A stretch of 64,000 nt of DNA from Acanthochromis polyacanthus (lineage: Eukaryota; Chordata; Actinopteri; Pomacentridae), in assembly GCF_021347895.1 (NCBI RefSeq), contig NC_067120.1:21375361-21439360 (forward strand), given 5' to 3'. This document shows positions 24,801 through 36,010 of the stretch, piece after piece. The translations under genes and the position numbers were made by a program. Every line of letters begins with the position of its first letter. The stretch's first letter is position 1. Below the pieces are notes generated by a model, which had not been told where the DNA came from, made no database searches, and saw only the letters and a list, made by a program, of their open reading frames with translations.

Positions 24801-27160
24801 GTTAATCGGTTAACTGTGAACACCCCTAAAATGAACATTAACCACAATAATGATTTTAGCTTTGCACCATTATATAAACACTATCTGGTATTTCTGCTTA
24901 AAAATGCAGCCTACTTGTGAAATAAGGAGCACACCGACATGCGTTATTTTTTCCGCTCATAGAAAAGATTACATGTAACAAAACAACACTCGGTTCCATC
25001 TGGGACAGATCTGACATTAGAAAGCCCTAGTTTACTCTTATTCAGGTCACTTTTGGTCACACGTGTCTGAGCACACCACAGCCACCCAACAGCAGCTATC
25101 GCAGCCTGCAATCTGTAAATGTGGTGTCTATCGATAAGCAGATGTTTAGCAAGTGATGTGTTTTGCCTGTGACAAGGTGGAAGGTGCAATCTAATAAAGT
25201 GTTACAAGTGGAAAAGTTAGTCTGGAGCCCTGGAGTGAGGGTACTATAAACTGCAAACTTGTGGAGAATCACTTAATAATGTGGGCGTAGTCAGCTGAAC
25301 CACAGATTGTGGAAACAGAGCTGAAGGCACTATGAGCTTACAGTGTGACCTCAGCAAAGCATAAACTGCAGATCTCTAGCTGTATGCTTGCCTGTACAGC
25401 ATCTGTTGGTCTCGTCCTGCACGTCATCATGTTTGCGTTCTTGTTTGCCGCTTCACACCTCTGGCTGGCCTGGGCTGCTTCCTGTCTGTCCCCTGTCCAT
25501 CATGCTGTCTTTCTCTCTCTTTCCATTCCTCTTTTTTTCTGTCTCTTCCTCTCTGCCTTGTCTCACCTCCACAGTGTATTCAAACACCTCAGGTTGTTCA
25601 GAGCCGATGGGCATGAAGTCGCGACTGGTGTCCGACCGCCAGATCACGGCCTCCAGCACCTTCCGCACCTGGAGCATTGAGGCTTTCACTTGGCACCCTC
25701 ACTACGCCCGGCTGGACAAGCAGGGCAAGACCAATGCCTGGATCGCTGCCACCAACAACCGATCTGAGTGGCTGCAGGTAGGAGAGGAGGACAAGTCAGA
25801 GCTGCATGCTGTTTTATTAGTTTGCCACATACTGTTTTTGTAATGTTGTTTGTGCATCCTCAGGTGGACCTGGAGTCTCCCAAGAAAATCACAGGAATCA
25901 TCACACAGGGGGCCAAAGACTTTGGCTCCATCCAGTTTGTTACAGCTTTTAAAGTGGCCTACAGTGATGATGGACGGTCCTGGACTATAGTGAAGGATGA
26001 GAAAACAAGAGCAGACAAGGTCAGTCCAGTAACACACAAAATAAACCAAATTAATTCTGCAAGCTGTTGTATTTATATAATAAAACAGCATGTAAATACA
26101 AATTAAAAAAAATCAACTGAAAGATACAACACCGTAATGTATATGTAAATGCATGAGTGACGAGTATAAAAGAAAATGTAGACCGCATCGTGGTGTTTTG
26201 TAAAATATTTTGAAGAGAGTTAAATGTATGAAAAGTGCCGGTAAAAAAAAACAAACACTTAAATAAAAAAATATGCACATTTTTAAAATAATGGAAATAA
26301 TCATTGACTTAAATAGAAGAAAATAAAAATTTCACTCTTTTGCATATCTGTGCTCTCACGGAAAAAGTCAAACGTTCTGAATAACAGTTAAGCTTGTGTC
26401 TGACACACTCATCTGCACACCTGGAACCAATTATGCGAACGCTGGGACTCATTAGTTCTCTGTATGCATTCATTCATAATGCATCCAAAAATCCATTTAT
26501 CTTTCAGATGTGAGCAGTATTAAGACATTAAATCAGGGATGTGGTGCACTGACTTAATCCATCAAACATTTATGATTAAAATGTAGTTTTTGCCCTCATC
26601 TTCTTTTTATTGTATGGTGTTAAAATGGTTTACAAACTAGTACCAATTGTCAAGGTTTCTTTTACATAATTTATGTCTGTCTGGTTAACTTGGAAGATTT
26701 TCTGCTTTTCACTTTTGTGCTAGTAAAACAGCTTTCACAAAGTAAAATAACTTACCACATTTATTTCCATTCATCTGATATCCTCAGAAATGATTCCTAA
26801 ATACATACAGTTAATCATCACACATATTATGTTTGTCTTTATTAAGAGTTTTTAATTAACAGAGACTGTAAGTAATTTGAAGCAATGTTCTTTCTAAGTT
26901 TACATTAAGAACATATTATAAATTGTGAAGAAAAAGACAGCAAAACCTTCCAGTTTTATTTAGTCATTACGGAGTGAATGATGTATTGTTTTGAATGGTT
27001 GCTGTCTTCTATCCAGATCTTCCCAGGAAACAGCGACAACAACGTTCACAAAAAGAACATCTTTGAGCCGCCCTTCTATGGCCGATACGTCCGCATCCTT
27101 CCCTGGGAGTGGCACGAGCGCATCACTCTGAGAATGGAGCTTTTGGGCTGTGATGAGTAG
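3747..27160 (+). CDS. mfge8: Lactadherin / MFG-E8, complete gene (10 coding exons)
   Basis: Secreted bridging protein: its RGD motif is expected to bind alpha-v integrins, and its discoidin domains bind phosphatidylserine (family knowledge). Spliced CDS: 3747-3816, 14220-14342, 14611-14742, 21994-22107, 22775-22956, 23264-23419, 23812-23956, 25593-25777 (or from 25575), 25864-26019, 27017-27160. All introns are GT-AG and phases agree throughout, giving 468 aa (474 with the upstream exon-8 acceptor). Domains: signal peptide 1-24, EGF1 25-62, EGF2 66-107 with RGD at 86-88, EGF3 109-146, discoidin C1 148-303, discoidin C2 from 309 to the end. The alternative is edil3, which shares the 3-EGF plan. 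C1 strings such as [13 protein letters not shown] and MELVGCEL, C2 strings such as FPGN.DN..HKKN, and the hapln3/acan neighbours favour mfge8. The start codon has G at -3 and is followed at once by a hydrophobic signal peptide. Confidence 0.95.
7843..8940 (-). mobile_element. Internally deleted hAT transposon
   Basis: 1098 bp flanked by a perfect 8-bp target duplication, GTAACCCT (7835-7842 and 8941-8948), the hallmark of hAT elements. Termini TAGGGATGGGTATCG and, reverse-complemented, TAGGGTTGGGTATCG match at 14 of 15 positions. The minus strand keeps a BED zinc-finger N-terminal exon, but the transposase catalytic part is absent, so the copy is non-autonomous. Confidence 0.9.
8387..8773 (-). 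pseudogene. hAT transposase N-terminal fragment with BED zinc finger
   Basis: Open frame of 128 codons. After VWLHFERQ it has a BED-type finger: CNIC, then [20 protein letters not shown], giving Cys-x2-Cys and His-x4-His ligands. BED fingers bind the transposon ends in hAT transposases of the ZBED type. The frame stops soon after, with no RNase-H-fold catalytic core or hAT dimerisation domain. It is a relic of the transposase (or its first exon), not a host gene. Confidence 0.8.
9997..10376 (-). mobile_element. tRNA-headed retroposon with ATCC tail, copy C
   Basis: About 380 bp, the same family as copies A, B, D and E, full length in minus orientation. It is flanked by a perfect 16-bp target duplication CCCTGCAGCCAAATCA (9981-9996 and 10377-10392), which fixes both ends. 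Confidence 0.9.
12700..12832. repeat. Dispersed repeat fragment
   Basis: Contains cttgaagacgtttcacctct and catccaggtcatggtaatcc, which I recall as parts of a very common fish interspersed repeat. The family is not assigned, and no target duplication is visible. Confidence 0.4.
14220..14342 (+). CDS. mfge8: mfge8 exon 2: EGF domain 1
   Basis: Acceptor ccctccccag before 14220, donor gtgaga at 14343, phase 1 to 1. Encodes six cysteines in EGF spacing (DYC, NVC, GTC, FIC, ICP, ETC). The DxxN-type calcium-binding start is not evident. Confidence 0.93.
14611..14742 (+). CDS. mfge8: mfge8 exon 3: EGF domain 2 with RGD
   Basis: Acceptor gaccaaaag, donor gtaagt at 14743, phase 1 to 1. EGF module GPCNPNPC...CICE-type with an extended loop that displays Arg-Gly-Asp (codons 14673-14681, residues 86-88). 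This is the integrin-binding position in the MFGE8/EDIL3 family. Confidence 0.94.
14743..21993 (+). other. mfge8: mfge8 intron 3 (7.3 kb)
   Basis: Contains a (TG)n tract near 17701-17729 and a piggyBac-type MITE at 19664-20209. The rest shows no recognisable exon, RNA gene or assigned repeat. Confidence 0.75.
19664..20209. mobile_element. piggyBac-type MITE
   Basis: 546 bp bounded by TTAA on both sides (19660-19663 and 20210-20213), with inverted ends CCCTTTACGCTTCAGT and (reverse complement) CCCTTTAAGCTTCAGT. A TTAA target with CCC termini is diagnostic of piggyBac elements. No transposase frame. Near the left end is a perfect 26-bp palindrome (19686-19711, half-site taggtgtaccgcc). Confidence 0.9.
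21994..22107 (+). CDS. mfge8: mfge8 exon 4: EGF domain 3
   Basis: Acceptor tctctctgcag, donor gtaagt at 22108, phase 1 to 1. Begins [10 protein letters not shown] and contains [17 protein letters not shown], a calcium-binding-type EGF. Human MFGE8 has only one EGF domain; this third module is shared with EDIL3. Confidence 0.94.
22775..22956 (+). CDS. mfge8: mfge8 exon 5: discoidin C1, first part
   Basis: Acceptor cttttcag, donor gtgaga at 22957, phase 1 to 0. Starts the F5/8 type C domain with Cys ([10 protein letters not shown]) and holds the membrane-facing spike region (ASSV...[13 protein letters not shown]). Confidence 0.95.
23264..23419 (+). CDS. mfge8: mfge8 exon 6: discoidin C1, middle
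   Basis: Acceptor catttccag, donor gtaagg at 23420, phase 0 to 0. Encodes the conserved [11 protein letters not shown] strand and the [10 protein letters not shown] region of an F5/8C domain. Confidence 0.95.
23812..23956 (+). CDS. mfge8: mfge8 exon 7: discoidin C1, end
   Basis: Acceptor ctttcatag, donor gtaaac at 23957, phase 0 to 1. Encodes [10 protein letters not shown]...[12 protein letters not shown] and closes with MELVGCELN, the second disulfide Cys of C1. Confidence 0.95.
23957..25592 (+). other. mfge8: mfge8 intron 7
   Basis: Around 24760-24835 the text gttaatcggttaactgtgaa followed by cacccct resembles the end of a hAT-type element, but no partner end was found. It finishes in a strong pyrimidine tract before the acceptors at 25575 and 25593. 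Confidence 0.5.
25593..25777 (+). CDS. mfge8: mfge8 exon 8: discoidin C2, first part (two possible starts)
   Basis: Donor gtagga at 25778, phase 1 to 0. Encodes [10 protein letters not shown]...[12 protein letters not shown] and the C2 spike region [11 protein letters not shown]. Starting at 25593 gives the junction ELN-GCSEP seen in other family members. A second acceptor (cctccacag, exon from 25575) lies 18 nt upstream behind a strong pyrimidine tract and would add VYSNTS in frame. Confidence 0.93.
25864..26019 (+). CDS. mfge8: mfge8 exon 9: discoidin C2, middle
   Basis: Acceptor catcctcag, donor gtcagt at 26020, phase 0 to 0. Encodes [20 protein letters not shown] and [12 protein letters not shown], the standard F5/8C core. 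Confidence 0.95.
26020..27016 (+). other. mfge8: mfge8 intron 9
   Basis: About 1 kb, strongly AT-rich, with no recognisable element or exon. Confidence 0.7.
27017..27160 (+). CDS. mfge8: mfge8 exon 10: discoidin C2 end and stop
   Basis: Acceptor ctatccag, phase 0. Encodes [30 protein letters not shown] and MELLGCDE, followed by TAG at 27158-27160. The second C2 Cys lies two residues before the end, as in the family. Confidence 0.95.
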   Translation: MFPGNSDNNVHKKNIFEPPFYGRYVRILPWEWHERITLRMELLGCDE

Positions 27161-30100
27161 CGCTGCCCTAAACCCTGTCCCCCCACCTCCTCCTTTCTCT
27201 ACCTCCTTCCCCCTTTGGTCCTCCTTTGCCCTCCCTCCTTTCCTCCCCTCCTGAGCCACACCTGCACTGCCTTGCTCTCAGCCCTAGGGGGCAGCAAACA
27301 CCAGCGTAGCACACAACCTCTAACATCTCCAACCCTGGCTGGTCGGAGGTGGGAGATGTTACCCCTAACCACTGTTACCAGGACCGTTATTGAGCTAAGC
27401 TCACATGTCCCTTCATTTTATTGTTTCCTGATTTGATCACTCATCTTTTCCACCTGAACCAAATCTGTGATCTCTTCAAGAAGCATGACTGGGATCACAT
27501 TTGATCCTATTTATTGGCTAAATAAAAGGTGGGGATTCCCTAATTCCTGTGTCAGAGGTCAGGGGTAACAAGACTGCTGCTGTATCAGTTGGTGCTGCCT
27601 GGACTTCTACCTGGAACATTGAACCTCCAAGACCCACGGCTGGTGATGTACATAAGCTCCACTAAACAGCTTGCACACATCCTTTAACCCACCACTTGAT
27701 GTCCCCTCAAGTCACACACAATATATAATATCTTAAGAGGATACATTGAGATGCATGATCAATTATTTTTCTTCACCAAAATGTCCATCTGTTCATGTTA
27801 TAAAAAACAACAACAACAGATGAATATAATGGTAAGTAACATGAACTTTGTGTTCTGGTTTGTTGTTCTAAATTACCAAGTTATTCCTAAAGAATGCACT
27901 TAAACATATTTTTATTTGTTGAGCAAAAATAAGCGACCGAACATCTCAAGGGTTCCCACTTTGTGCTACAGTGTTCCTTGTGTTTCTCTGCAGTGGTTTG
28001 GACAGTGAAATCCTCAGTTTATGTTTCTCATGTACATTTGTTTGGATTGCTTTAAGAGGTTTAACATCTGTGGTGTAAACATAATGTTCATTCATTCAAA
28101 CATACACAGATTGCAGCTAATAACAGACAAGCAAAAATCCTCCATTTATACAAGTCATTTTGAACCGGTGTACAAAACAGTTTTCATGATTTGGCTGCTT
28201 CAAATCAAATTGTCAAGCCATCTTGTGCCAACACACCCCCAGGTTCTCGTGTTTGTGGTTTTATTTCAAAGAAATCTGCTAACTGCAGTACTGACGCAGA
28301 CGCACACAGAACTAAAAAGGAATCAGATATGTCGAGTCTCTGTCTTTGTGCGACATAATCAGTCAGTGAACCATCACAGTCCGTCTGTTTAGCAGCCAAA
28401 CAGATGTGGCCTCAAAGCCAGAGGAAACACCCTCATTGACAGACAGGATGTTATAAACAAAGGACAAAAAGAGTTTAAGATCATTGTTGATGGGGAAGAG
28501 AAGACAGACTGTTTATTTCTCTTGAGGAAAAAGCCATTAAGATTTACACATGTGGCCGTCATGAGCTGGTATGGTGTGTTCTGCCAAGAAAAGGGCATGT
28601 TACGCAACAACTCATGTTTTCAAGTCTTGCATTATTCATTTGGAAAATGATCTCACCTTTGGCAGTAAGTGTTTTAGTCACTTCACCTTTTTTTTTTATA
28701 TATATATATATATGTGTGACAGTTAATGCAGTTTTCATATGCCATTGGCTGCTACAGCAGACGAGTATCAAATTTCATGAGGTGGTTCATTTCAGAAAAA
28801 CAATTGCTTTCATGGTCAGTGTACAGTTAATTAGTCCCATCTTTAACAGGCTGTTTGATGTGGAAAGAATATGGAAGGAAGCCTGATATTTTTCACCATC
28901 TGTGATTGTCAGAACCACTTCAGACCTGGACACTTCTTTGGACCACTTGAAATCCATTTTTCATTTGCAGCAGGATTCTTGGAATAGCAGACAGCTATCG
29001 ATGTATTATACTTTACACCAGTGTTTTGCTCGAATAACAGTATTAAAGCAGTAATAGTCCAAAAAATTGCATGTATTACTGATTGCTTAGCTTCATAAAT
29101 TGAGAAATTAATAATAATATGGTGGCTGCAAGTTAAAAAGAATGATGGATGTCATCGTCTCAGGTCAAAGCAAATCTGCTCCAAATGTACAGTTGATGCT
29201 ACTGAACGCTACTCCTTCACTCACTCTTGGCTGTGCTTCTAGTCGTGTTCACCCAGTTTCACTTTTTTATGGCACTTTGATGTTTGTGTTTTAATATTTG
29301 AAATATTAAAAAAACCAAAACCAAAAAACAGTGTTGTGCATTGAAGAACAAAGAGTAAACATGTACGTTATTATATGTAGAGGTAAAATAGGAGAGAATA
29401 CAGACATTTAATTCAGTGTCTTTGTTGGATTAAACTGAGTTCTAAAAGTCTGGGGGAATCTCTTGCTTTGTTGAAGTGTTAATATGTGACATGCATATAT
29501 ACAGTACTTCTGTACTGGGGTCTGTCAGCATTAATAGATGTTAATGTTTGCTGCAGATCATTTATTTTGGGTCCAACATTATGCCTCTAGTTCAAAGCTG
29601 TGGCCCCGCTGATAAGACGCCAAAGGAGAAACCAAATTAAAACTGATTTTAACGGTTCCACTGGACATGACACGACCTGCCATATCATCTGCTTCTGCCT
29701 CCCCGTCACAGTATTCTAAACCTTTCCACACCATGAATTATGAATTATGGGCTTGTGCAATATTATACTGTGTTAGTTTTGATAACAATGAATATTAATT
29801 CAAGATCCTTAAAAATGCATGAGGGGATAGCAGTGCCACTGAGAGGTCGCAGATAGATGTTGGTGTCAAACACTGTACAATATTTATTATTGTTGCAGAC
29901 AGTTCCATAAGCATTCACCCGTGTTATCCACGTCTGCATGCATTTTATTGACGAGTGTTGGTCAGTTTGAGTTGAACCGATTTCACTTCATTGGTGACAT
30001 AGCTTCATTTTTTCTCAGTGTTCATCAGCTTTGATGTTATAGATATTTTGTTCCCTTGCTATTTTCTATGATTGATCAAAAAGAAATTGATGTGTTTTAT

Positions 30101-30250
30101 TGTATTATGAATTCATTTCTTGCTATACTGACTGTTGACCTCATAGAATTTGGACTGGATTTTTATTTTTTTTTTAATTCCAGTATTGTGTTTCTAAGAG
30201 GACCTTATGTTTGGCCTTTATATCTCAAATTGAAGAATAAATAAAGAATT
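27161..30250 (+). other. mfge8: Probable mfge8 3' UTR
   Basis: About 3.1 kb with no coding feature. A proximal AATAAA at 27521-27526 and an overlapping pair at 30236-30241 and 30240-30245 could give short and long 3' UTRs. Which is used cannot be told from sequence. A (TA)n run lies near 28697-28712. Confidence 0.5.
30236..30245 (+). promoter_or_regulatory. mfge8: Candidate distal polyadenylation signal of mfge8
   Basis: Two overlapping AATAAA hexamers, followed within about 30 nt by a T/G-rich stretch (gactgtaacttgctttgatt). Confidence 0.45.
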
Positions 30251-33200
30251 TAAAAACACATTTAATTGACTGTAACTTGCTTTGATTGCACAGCAGTGAT
30301 ATTTAAATCTATGTGTATTACTGGATGGAATATTTAAGTAATATTACAGAGCATAATGCTGAAATAATTGGAGCTGTTTTCCATTTAAAAAGGTGGAAGA
30401 TCAAAAGACCAAAAGCACTGAGGGTCGTTTTGCCTGTTTAGCATTTAAACGCCCCAGGGGCCTAATCTCTCTCTGTACCACTCTGCGGTCTTTTAAAGGT
30501 GTCTTCACCCGAGGAGGCCGTGTCGTCTTCTCGCCTCATTACAGTCTGTGAAGGTCACACTGAAGAAGTGAAATCCCTCTGTAAGGTTCAGACCATTAAA
30601 TTATATGAAAATACGTTCAGATGATGACTCTGTGAAGGTTAAATCCTCATCTGTTTGCAGTGGAGAATCTTTTTTTGTGCTGAAACTGCACAAACATCAG
30701 TCCACCCACGCAACAAAAAACATTTAAGGAAACCAGATTATGTCACTTTTGATGCTCAATTAATAAATCCCAGCTTATTATCATGTAAGACTGAAGTTGA
30801 TGATCTAGTTACTTCCAGCTCACCTCAGTAAACCATCTGTTTCTCCTCTGGACTCGCTGGTAGTTTTCGTGAATGACAGATTTCTTCTTAGCTTCTCCTT
30901 TAAATTAACTCTCCTCCTCTCTTTGTTTCCTCTCTTCTATTGTCCTTTCTCTGCGGAGCTCGAGGAGGCTTAATGATCCAGAGTATTCAGTGGGAGATTA
31001 TATTTTAATGGTTGGGCATCCACTACATTTCAGTTGCAATTTGTTTATTTCCATTAGGTTTCTAGGTTTTGTTGTAGTTCAACAACATTTGAATAATTAG
31101 CTACAGAATATCCTAAAATGAGAATATGATAAATATATTATGTATGTAAGGTACCTGAATAGATTTGATAACTAGCTAAACTAATGATTTCAAATTTATT
31201 CACATTAAATGGTTATTAGTACTCCTTGTTGAAAGAAAATTTGTAAACGGAATAAGTTCATCTACCATTTGATTTATTAAGCAGTAGTAGTTATTGTCCT
31301 CAAATCTCATGTTCTAATGTATTAAAGTCCCTCTTGTCTTTGATTTAACCCCTAAATTGTCATCTCTGTGTTTCAAAGTTATATATTTTGAAATGTATCC
31401 ATAAAAACAATCCCTTCCTTCCTTAACATGGCTCAGATGAAACTCTACACTGTTGTTTCCTCTCGAATGTGCAGGTCTGTGAATTCCCTGCCTCTTTGTG
31501 CACTTCTTTTCATTTGCTGTGGATCAGCACAACAGCTCACCTACAACTCTACTCAAACACTGTAACACTACTCTTGTTCCACAATGGACCGTTGTAATGT
31601 TGGAGTAATTCAGCCATACATGGTTGAACCGGAAACCGAAGAGCTCCACCCCGCAAGTAGACAGGATTTGTTCCTTGGGTCTGACTTGGTTTTTGTAGTC
31701 TGTCACTGGTGCGCTTCAGTTTCAAGGTGGAAATGCTCAGCCATGGCGTTAACTGCTTAGTTCGCTCGTAATTTGTGTTCCAGGATATAAAAGGCACCAT
31801 ATGGGCATGTTAACAAGGCATAAAACTTAATGTAGTACACTCTAAGGAACAGGATTTCTTCAAATGGATGGAAAAAGCACTGAGTTCCATGTTAAGATCT
31901 GTCAGATGAAAACCATACACCTTACATGAAACTTTCCCTGATGAATTAATATGAAATGATAACTGAACAAATGGCCATTAATATGCCTTCTTGATTAAAT
32001 TATGTTTTCATTTTTTCACTTCTTCAGTCCTCAAATATAAAGTGTTAGGGACATCGCTAAGGCCAATAAACATCAAACTTGTACACCTGAAGTTGGACAA
32101 AGCCTAACATGTTCTTTGTAAACTGAAAATATCTGTCTCATAAATGGGAGTAATTTAATCTGACTGCATCTCCATCAGTGCCGTGCTGCTCTCTATGTTT
32201 GTGTCCTGGTGTGGTGGTTATCTAGGGAAATATGGAGGCATCAGGCCAAAGCAGGCAGGAAACTGGAGGCACAGGAAGGATCCACTCCTGGATAACAACT
32301 GCTATTTTAGATCAGGTATGTACTAACACAGGCAACTTCTCCAGGGATGTCATTTAAAAGAGGTGAAAGGCTGCGCTATTTCTGCTCAAATGACTGTTTA
32401 AAGCTGTTGATTTGGCAGGTGATGAGGGCCTTGTACACGCTGATGTTCATTACTATCCCCGTAGTTTGGCTTGTTGCATTTTTAGTAGGTGCTTATCTGG
32501 CATTTGTGAGTTACAAAAACAAGAGAAATTGTAGTGTTTATTTGTTATTACAGCTCATTTCAGCCTTTATCTTTTAATCAAGTTGGAAACTGTCAGCCTG
32601 AGCCCTGCACTTCAGTCTCCTGTTGGCCTTTTATTGAAGCCCTCCTCTCTAATCATGACAGTCACGCTGAAACCACACTCTGACACACACACACCTTTTG
32701 TGACTAACCTCCCTTTCTGTGAGGAGTCTCTGCTAATGACAGTGTGTGTCTGCTCATACTGACTCGATCAGCTCCTTGGCTCAATCACATGAACTCAAAC
32801 ATGCACGGCCATCCTTTCCTCTTTCATGTCATCTCTCTGGGCTTCAGGTCCAAACTCCGCTCACCTCTCTGGGCCTGAATGTCGCTGCCTTGCAGAAATT
32901 ACACCCCTCCAAAGACTCAGTCACCCAGCAGTTCACAGGGGCTGCTGGTATTTGGGGCCTCAGGCTAAAACCTTTCATCTGGGGCTTTGAGAAGAGCACC
33001 GGTCTGAGATAATGGCTTAGAGACACAGGGAGGGGAAGCGGCTGTCACACTGGCTGAGAGCAGGAGCTTGGTTTTAGGGGCTTATTGATGACTAATCACG
33101 CCAGCTCTTGAAATTTTAGGAGGTTTAATTTCACTTGGGAGGAAAACAACTTTACTGCTGAACATAAATGCATAAATCAAAGAGTGGTTACTTGTAATTT

Positions 33201-34589
33201 GCACAGAAGACGGAGTTCTGTCCCTTGCTCATTTTGAGGACAGCCAGACACTTTTAGACATTCTGAGAGAAGAAAGAGCCTGGAGCGTAACCTTGAAATC
33301 CAACTGGAGCTGCTCTTTAGCCAGGCTTGCGGCAAGGCTCTGGATGGCTGTGTCTATTCCAGTTGTTGTTTTTTGGTCCAGACTGAAAATATCCCAACAA
33401 TAATTGGATGGAGTGCCATGAAATGTTGTACCGACATCTACAGTTCCTAGAAGATGAATGACTTTGGTTGACCCCCTGGCTTCGTGGCTCACCAATCATG
33501 GGGTTTCTGTGTGAGAGGTCTTAACAGCGGTTGGATGGATTGACATGACTATTTGGTACACACATTCCAACCCCCCTCACAATGAGTCAGGATGACAATA
33601 ACTGAATGAAAGGGAAATATTTCTTAACATTTTGACCAGCACCATCAACAGATACATTTTTTTTGGGCCTATTTTAGACATGTAAAACTATCATCTATCA
33701 AACTCCTCTAAATGCCAAATGCTAGAATGCTAATATGTTTAACTAAGATGGTGAACATGATAAACATGATACCTGCTTAACATTTCATTCATGTTAGTAT
33801 CCTGTTGCTCAAAGCGCAGCCTCACAGAGCCATGAGTGAGACTCTTGGTCTTGTTGTTGTAAAGCCTAAAAAGGAAATATGAGGTGAGGAAGCAAGCCTT
33901 TTTTTAAATTCAATGTAAATATTTACTTTCAAAGCACATATTTTTGATGATAATGAAGCCAGTGCAGGGAAGCGGTGGAGAAAGAAGAGAGAATGAGCGT
34001 GAAGAGGTAACCAAGATAAAGCTGTGACTCCTCATATTCAGCGTCAGTGACGATGAGTTAAAGTGCAAATATGCAAACCTTAATGGTTCAGTGAAGTAAA
34101 TTAAACCTCTCCTTGTGACAGATGTGACAATTATGTTTTTTTTTCATGAAACTGTTCGATAATGTGAATGTGACTCAACATGAGTCATTACACCGTCATC
34201 TGTATTCAACACCCTGTAAGTTGGTTGGGAACAATATAATAAGGGAGAAAGAAAAGAAAATGAGGATTGAGGGAGGAGGAAGAACACAACCGGATGGATA
34301 CTGAGGTTTAACTGGCATGAGAAGTTCAGCTTTGGGAAACCACAGCTGATGAGTTGCTGCTGTGATTCGGATCTGAAATTTCTGCCATTAGATGATTATC
34401 GTTTGTCAGCCGTGACTGTGACAATAATTTAGAATGACTCTTTGCAAGGTCATATAAGCTCAAACCAATGTTTAAGTGGCTCCGCCTTTTTTAGGGGTTT
34501 TTCAGTCAGACCATTGTTTGAAGGTTATGGACCGCTGTGAAATGTTGTGCAAACATTTATAGCCTCCAGAGCACAAATCCTAATAACTG
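30251..34589. other. Intergenic
   Basis: No gene seen. The part 33345-33800 (caactgg/ttggatgg...ccatgaaatgttgtac type text) resembles a common fish dispersed repeat. The remainder is unremarkable AT-rich sequence. Confidence 0.5.
33345..33800. repeat. Dispersed repeat, unassigned
   Basis: Contains ttggatggagtgccatgaaa and related phrases, a second partial ggttggatggattgacatga, and several 'gctaatatg/catgttagtat' motifs typical of an old fish interspersed repeat. The boundaries are approximate. Confidence 0.35.
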
Positions 34590-34829
34590 TAGCAATCCTT
34601 CTACTTTCCTTGTCCCCACCAGTGACTCTGGTGATGATCCAACCTTTCTTTTAACCAAATATCTGTAAAATGACCAATGAGAATGTCATTCCATCCGTAC
34701 ATTTCCTTCAGTTTGTCCAGGTCGGGTTGAGATGGCAGTAGACTGGCAGGACATGCCAGATGTCTCTCTCCCCAGCACAGTTTTCCAGTTCCTTCTGAGG
34801 AAACCAAAGGTGTTCCCAGGCCAGATGAG

Positions 34830-36010
34830 ATATGTATCCCTCTAGTTAATTCTTTGTCTCATCCCAGTTTAGTGTGTAACACCTCCAAACAACACCACCC
34901 AGGAAAGATCCTAATCAGATGCCCGAACTACCTCAGCGGGCTCCTTTCGACATGAAGAAGCAGCAACTCTACAGTGAGCTCTCTCCAGATGTTGCACCCT
35001 ATCTGCAAGGTTGACCACAGCTACCCTATGGAGCAAGCTCATTTCTGCCACTTGTATCCGTGGTCTCATTACTTTGGTAACTACCCCGAACTTATGACAA
35101 CACGAAAGGGATGGAACAGACAGATGGGTAAACAACAATCCAGTCCAACACCAACTTCACTGATGATCCTTCTATCCTTCTCACCAACCTCTTTCATAAT
35201 ACTTTGAAAAAGATCCCAAGATACTGAAACACCTTAATCTGGGGCAACAACTCACCTCCAACCCACAGGGAGCAATCCACTGGTTTCCAGCAGAGAATCG
35301 TGGCCCTGGACTTGGAGGTGTTACGGCCTTAGAGCACTGGTCCTGTGCTCTTTCTCTTGCTGGTCTCTGGCTAGGCAACTTGAAATCAGCATCTAATTAA
35401 CTGAGTACACCTGAACTGGCCAGTGTCCCCAGGATTTTGTAAGCAAGCATATTCGTCTTCTATCCAGTCCTGCATGCTCATGTTCTGTGCATAAACTGCA
35501 TGCTGACTCTCATTCTGAAAGCTTCATATTTGTCCGTAGATTGCCCCATTGTGTTAAAGGTCGCGGCCTGCAGAGCCACATCATTTAGAAAAAGCAGAGA
35601 GACAACTCTAAAGTTCCCAAACCAGTCGTTCTCCTCACCCCGGCTGTGTCTTGAGATGCTGTCCACAAAAAAACAAAAAAGAAGAAAAAAAGATCTGAGA
35701 TGGCTGAGTACAACAGAAACATGCTTGTGCCAAAAATACGAACACAGCTCTTCATTTGGTTTTAGAAGACCGAATTACTCAAATGAATGGCCCTGATACA
35801 CCATACTCCGTCATGACCCCCACAGTGTTCCCCGGCAGATGTAGGTCTTCTCCAAGTCCACCAAACACATGTGTACTGGATGGTCAAACTTCCATGACCC
35901 TCTTTGTGACTCTGTAAAGACAGAGGTAGTCCACTGTTCCACAGCCAGGACTGAATCCACACTGCTCCTTCTGAATCCCATGTTCAACAGTTGTTTGGAG
36001 CTTCCCTCGA
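34830..36010 (-). pseudogene. Degenerate LINE reverse-transcriptase fragment
   Basis: Read on the minus strand, the 35850-35990 part translates to pieces such as QKEQCGFSPGCGTVDYL followed by THVFGGLGE, matching the EEQCGFRPG...VDLEKA core of non-LTR retrotransposon reverse transcriptases. Nearby phrases (agagccacatcatttagaaa, ctccagatgttgcaccctat) fit the same element. There are several stops and frame breaks, so it is dead. The clade is not assigned. Confidence 0.7.

Noticed and set aside
3747..27160. edil3 as identity of the first gene
   Set aside because: EDIL3 shares the three-EGF plan, but the discoidin motifs and the hapln3 and G2-bearing acan neighbours fit mfge8 better.
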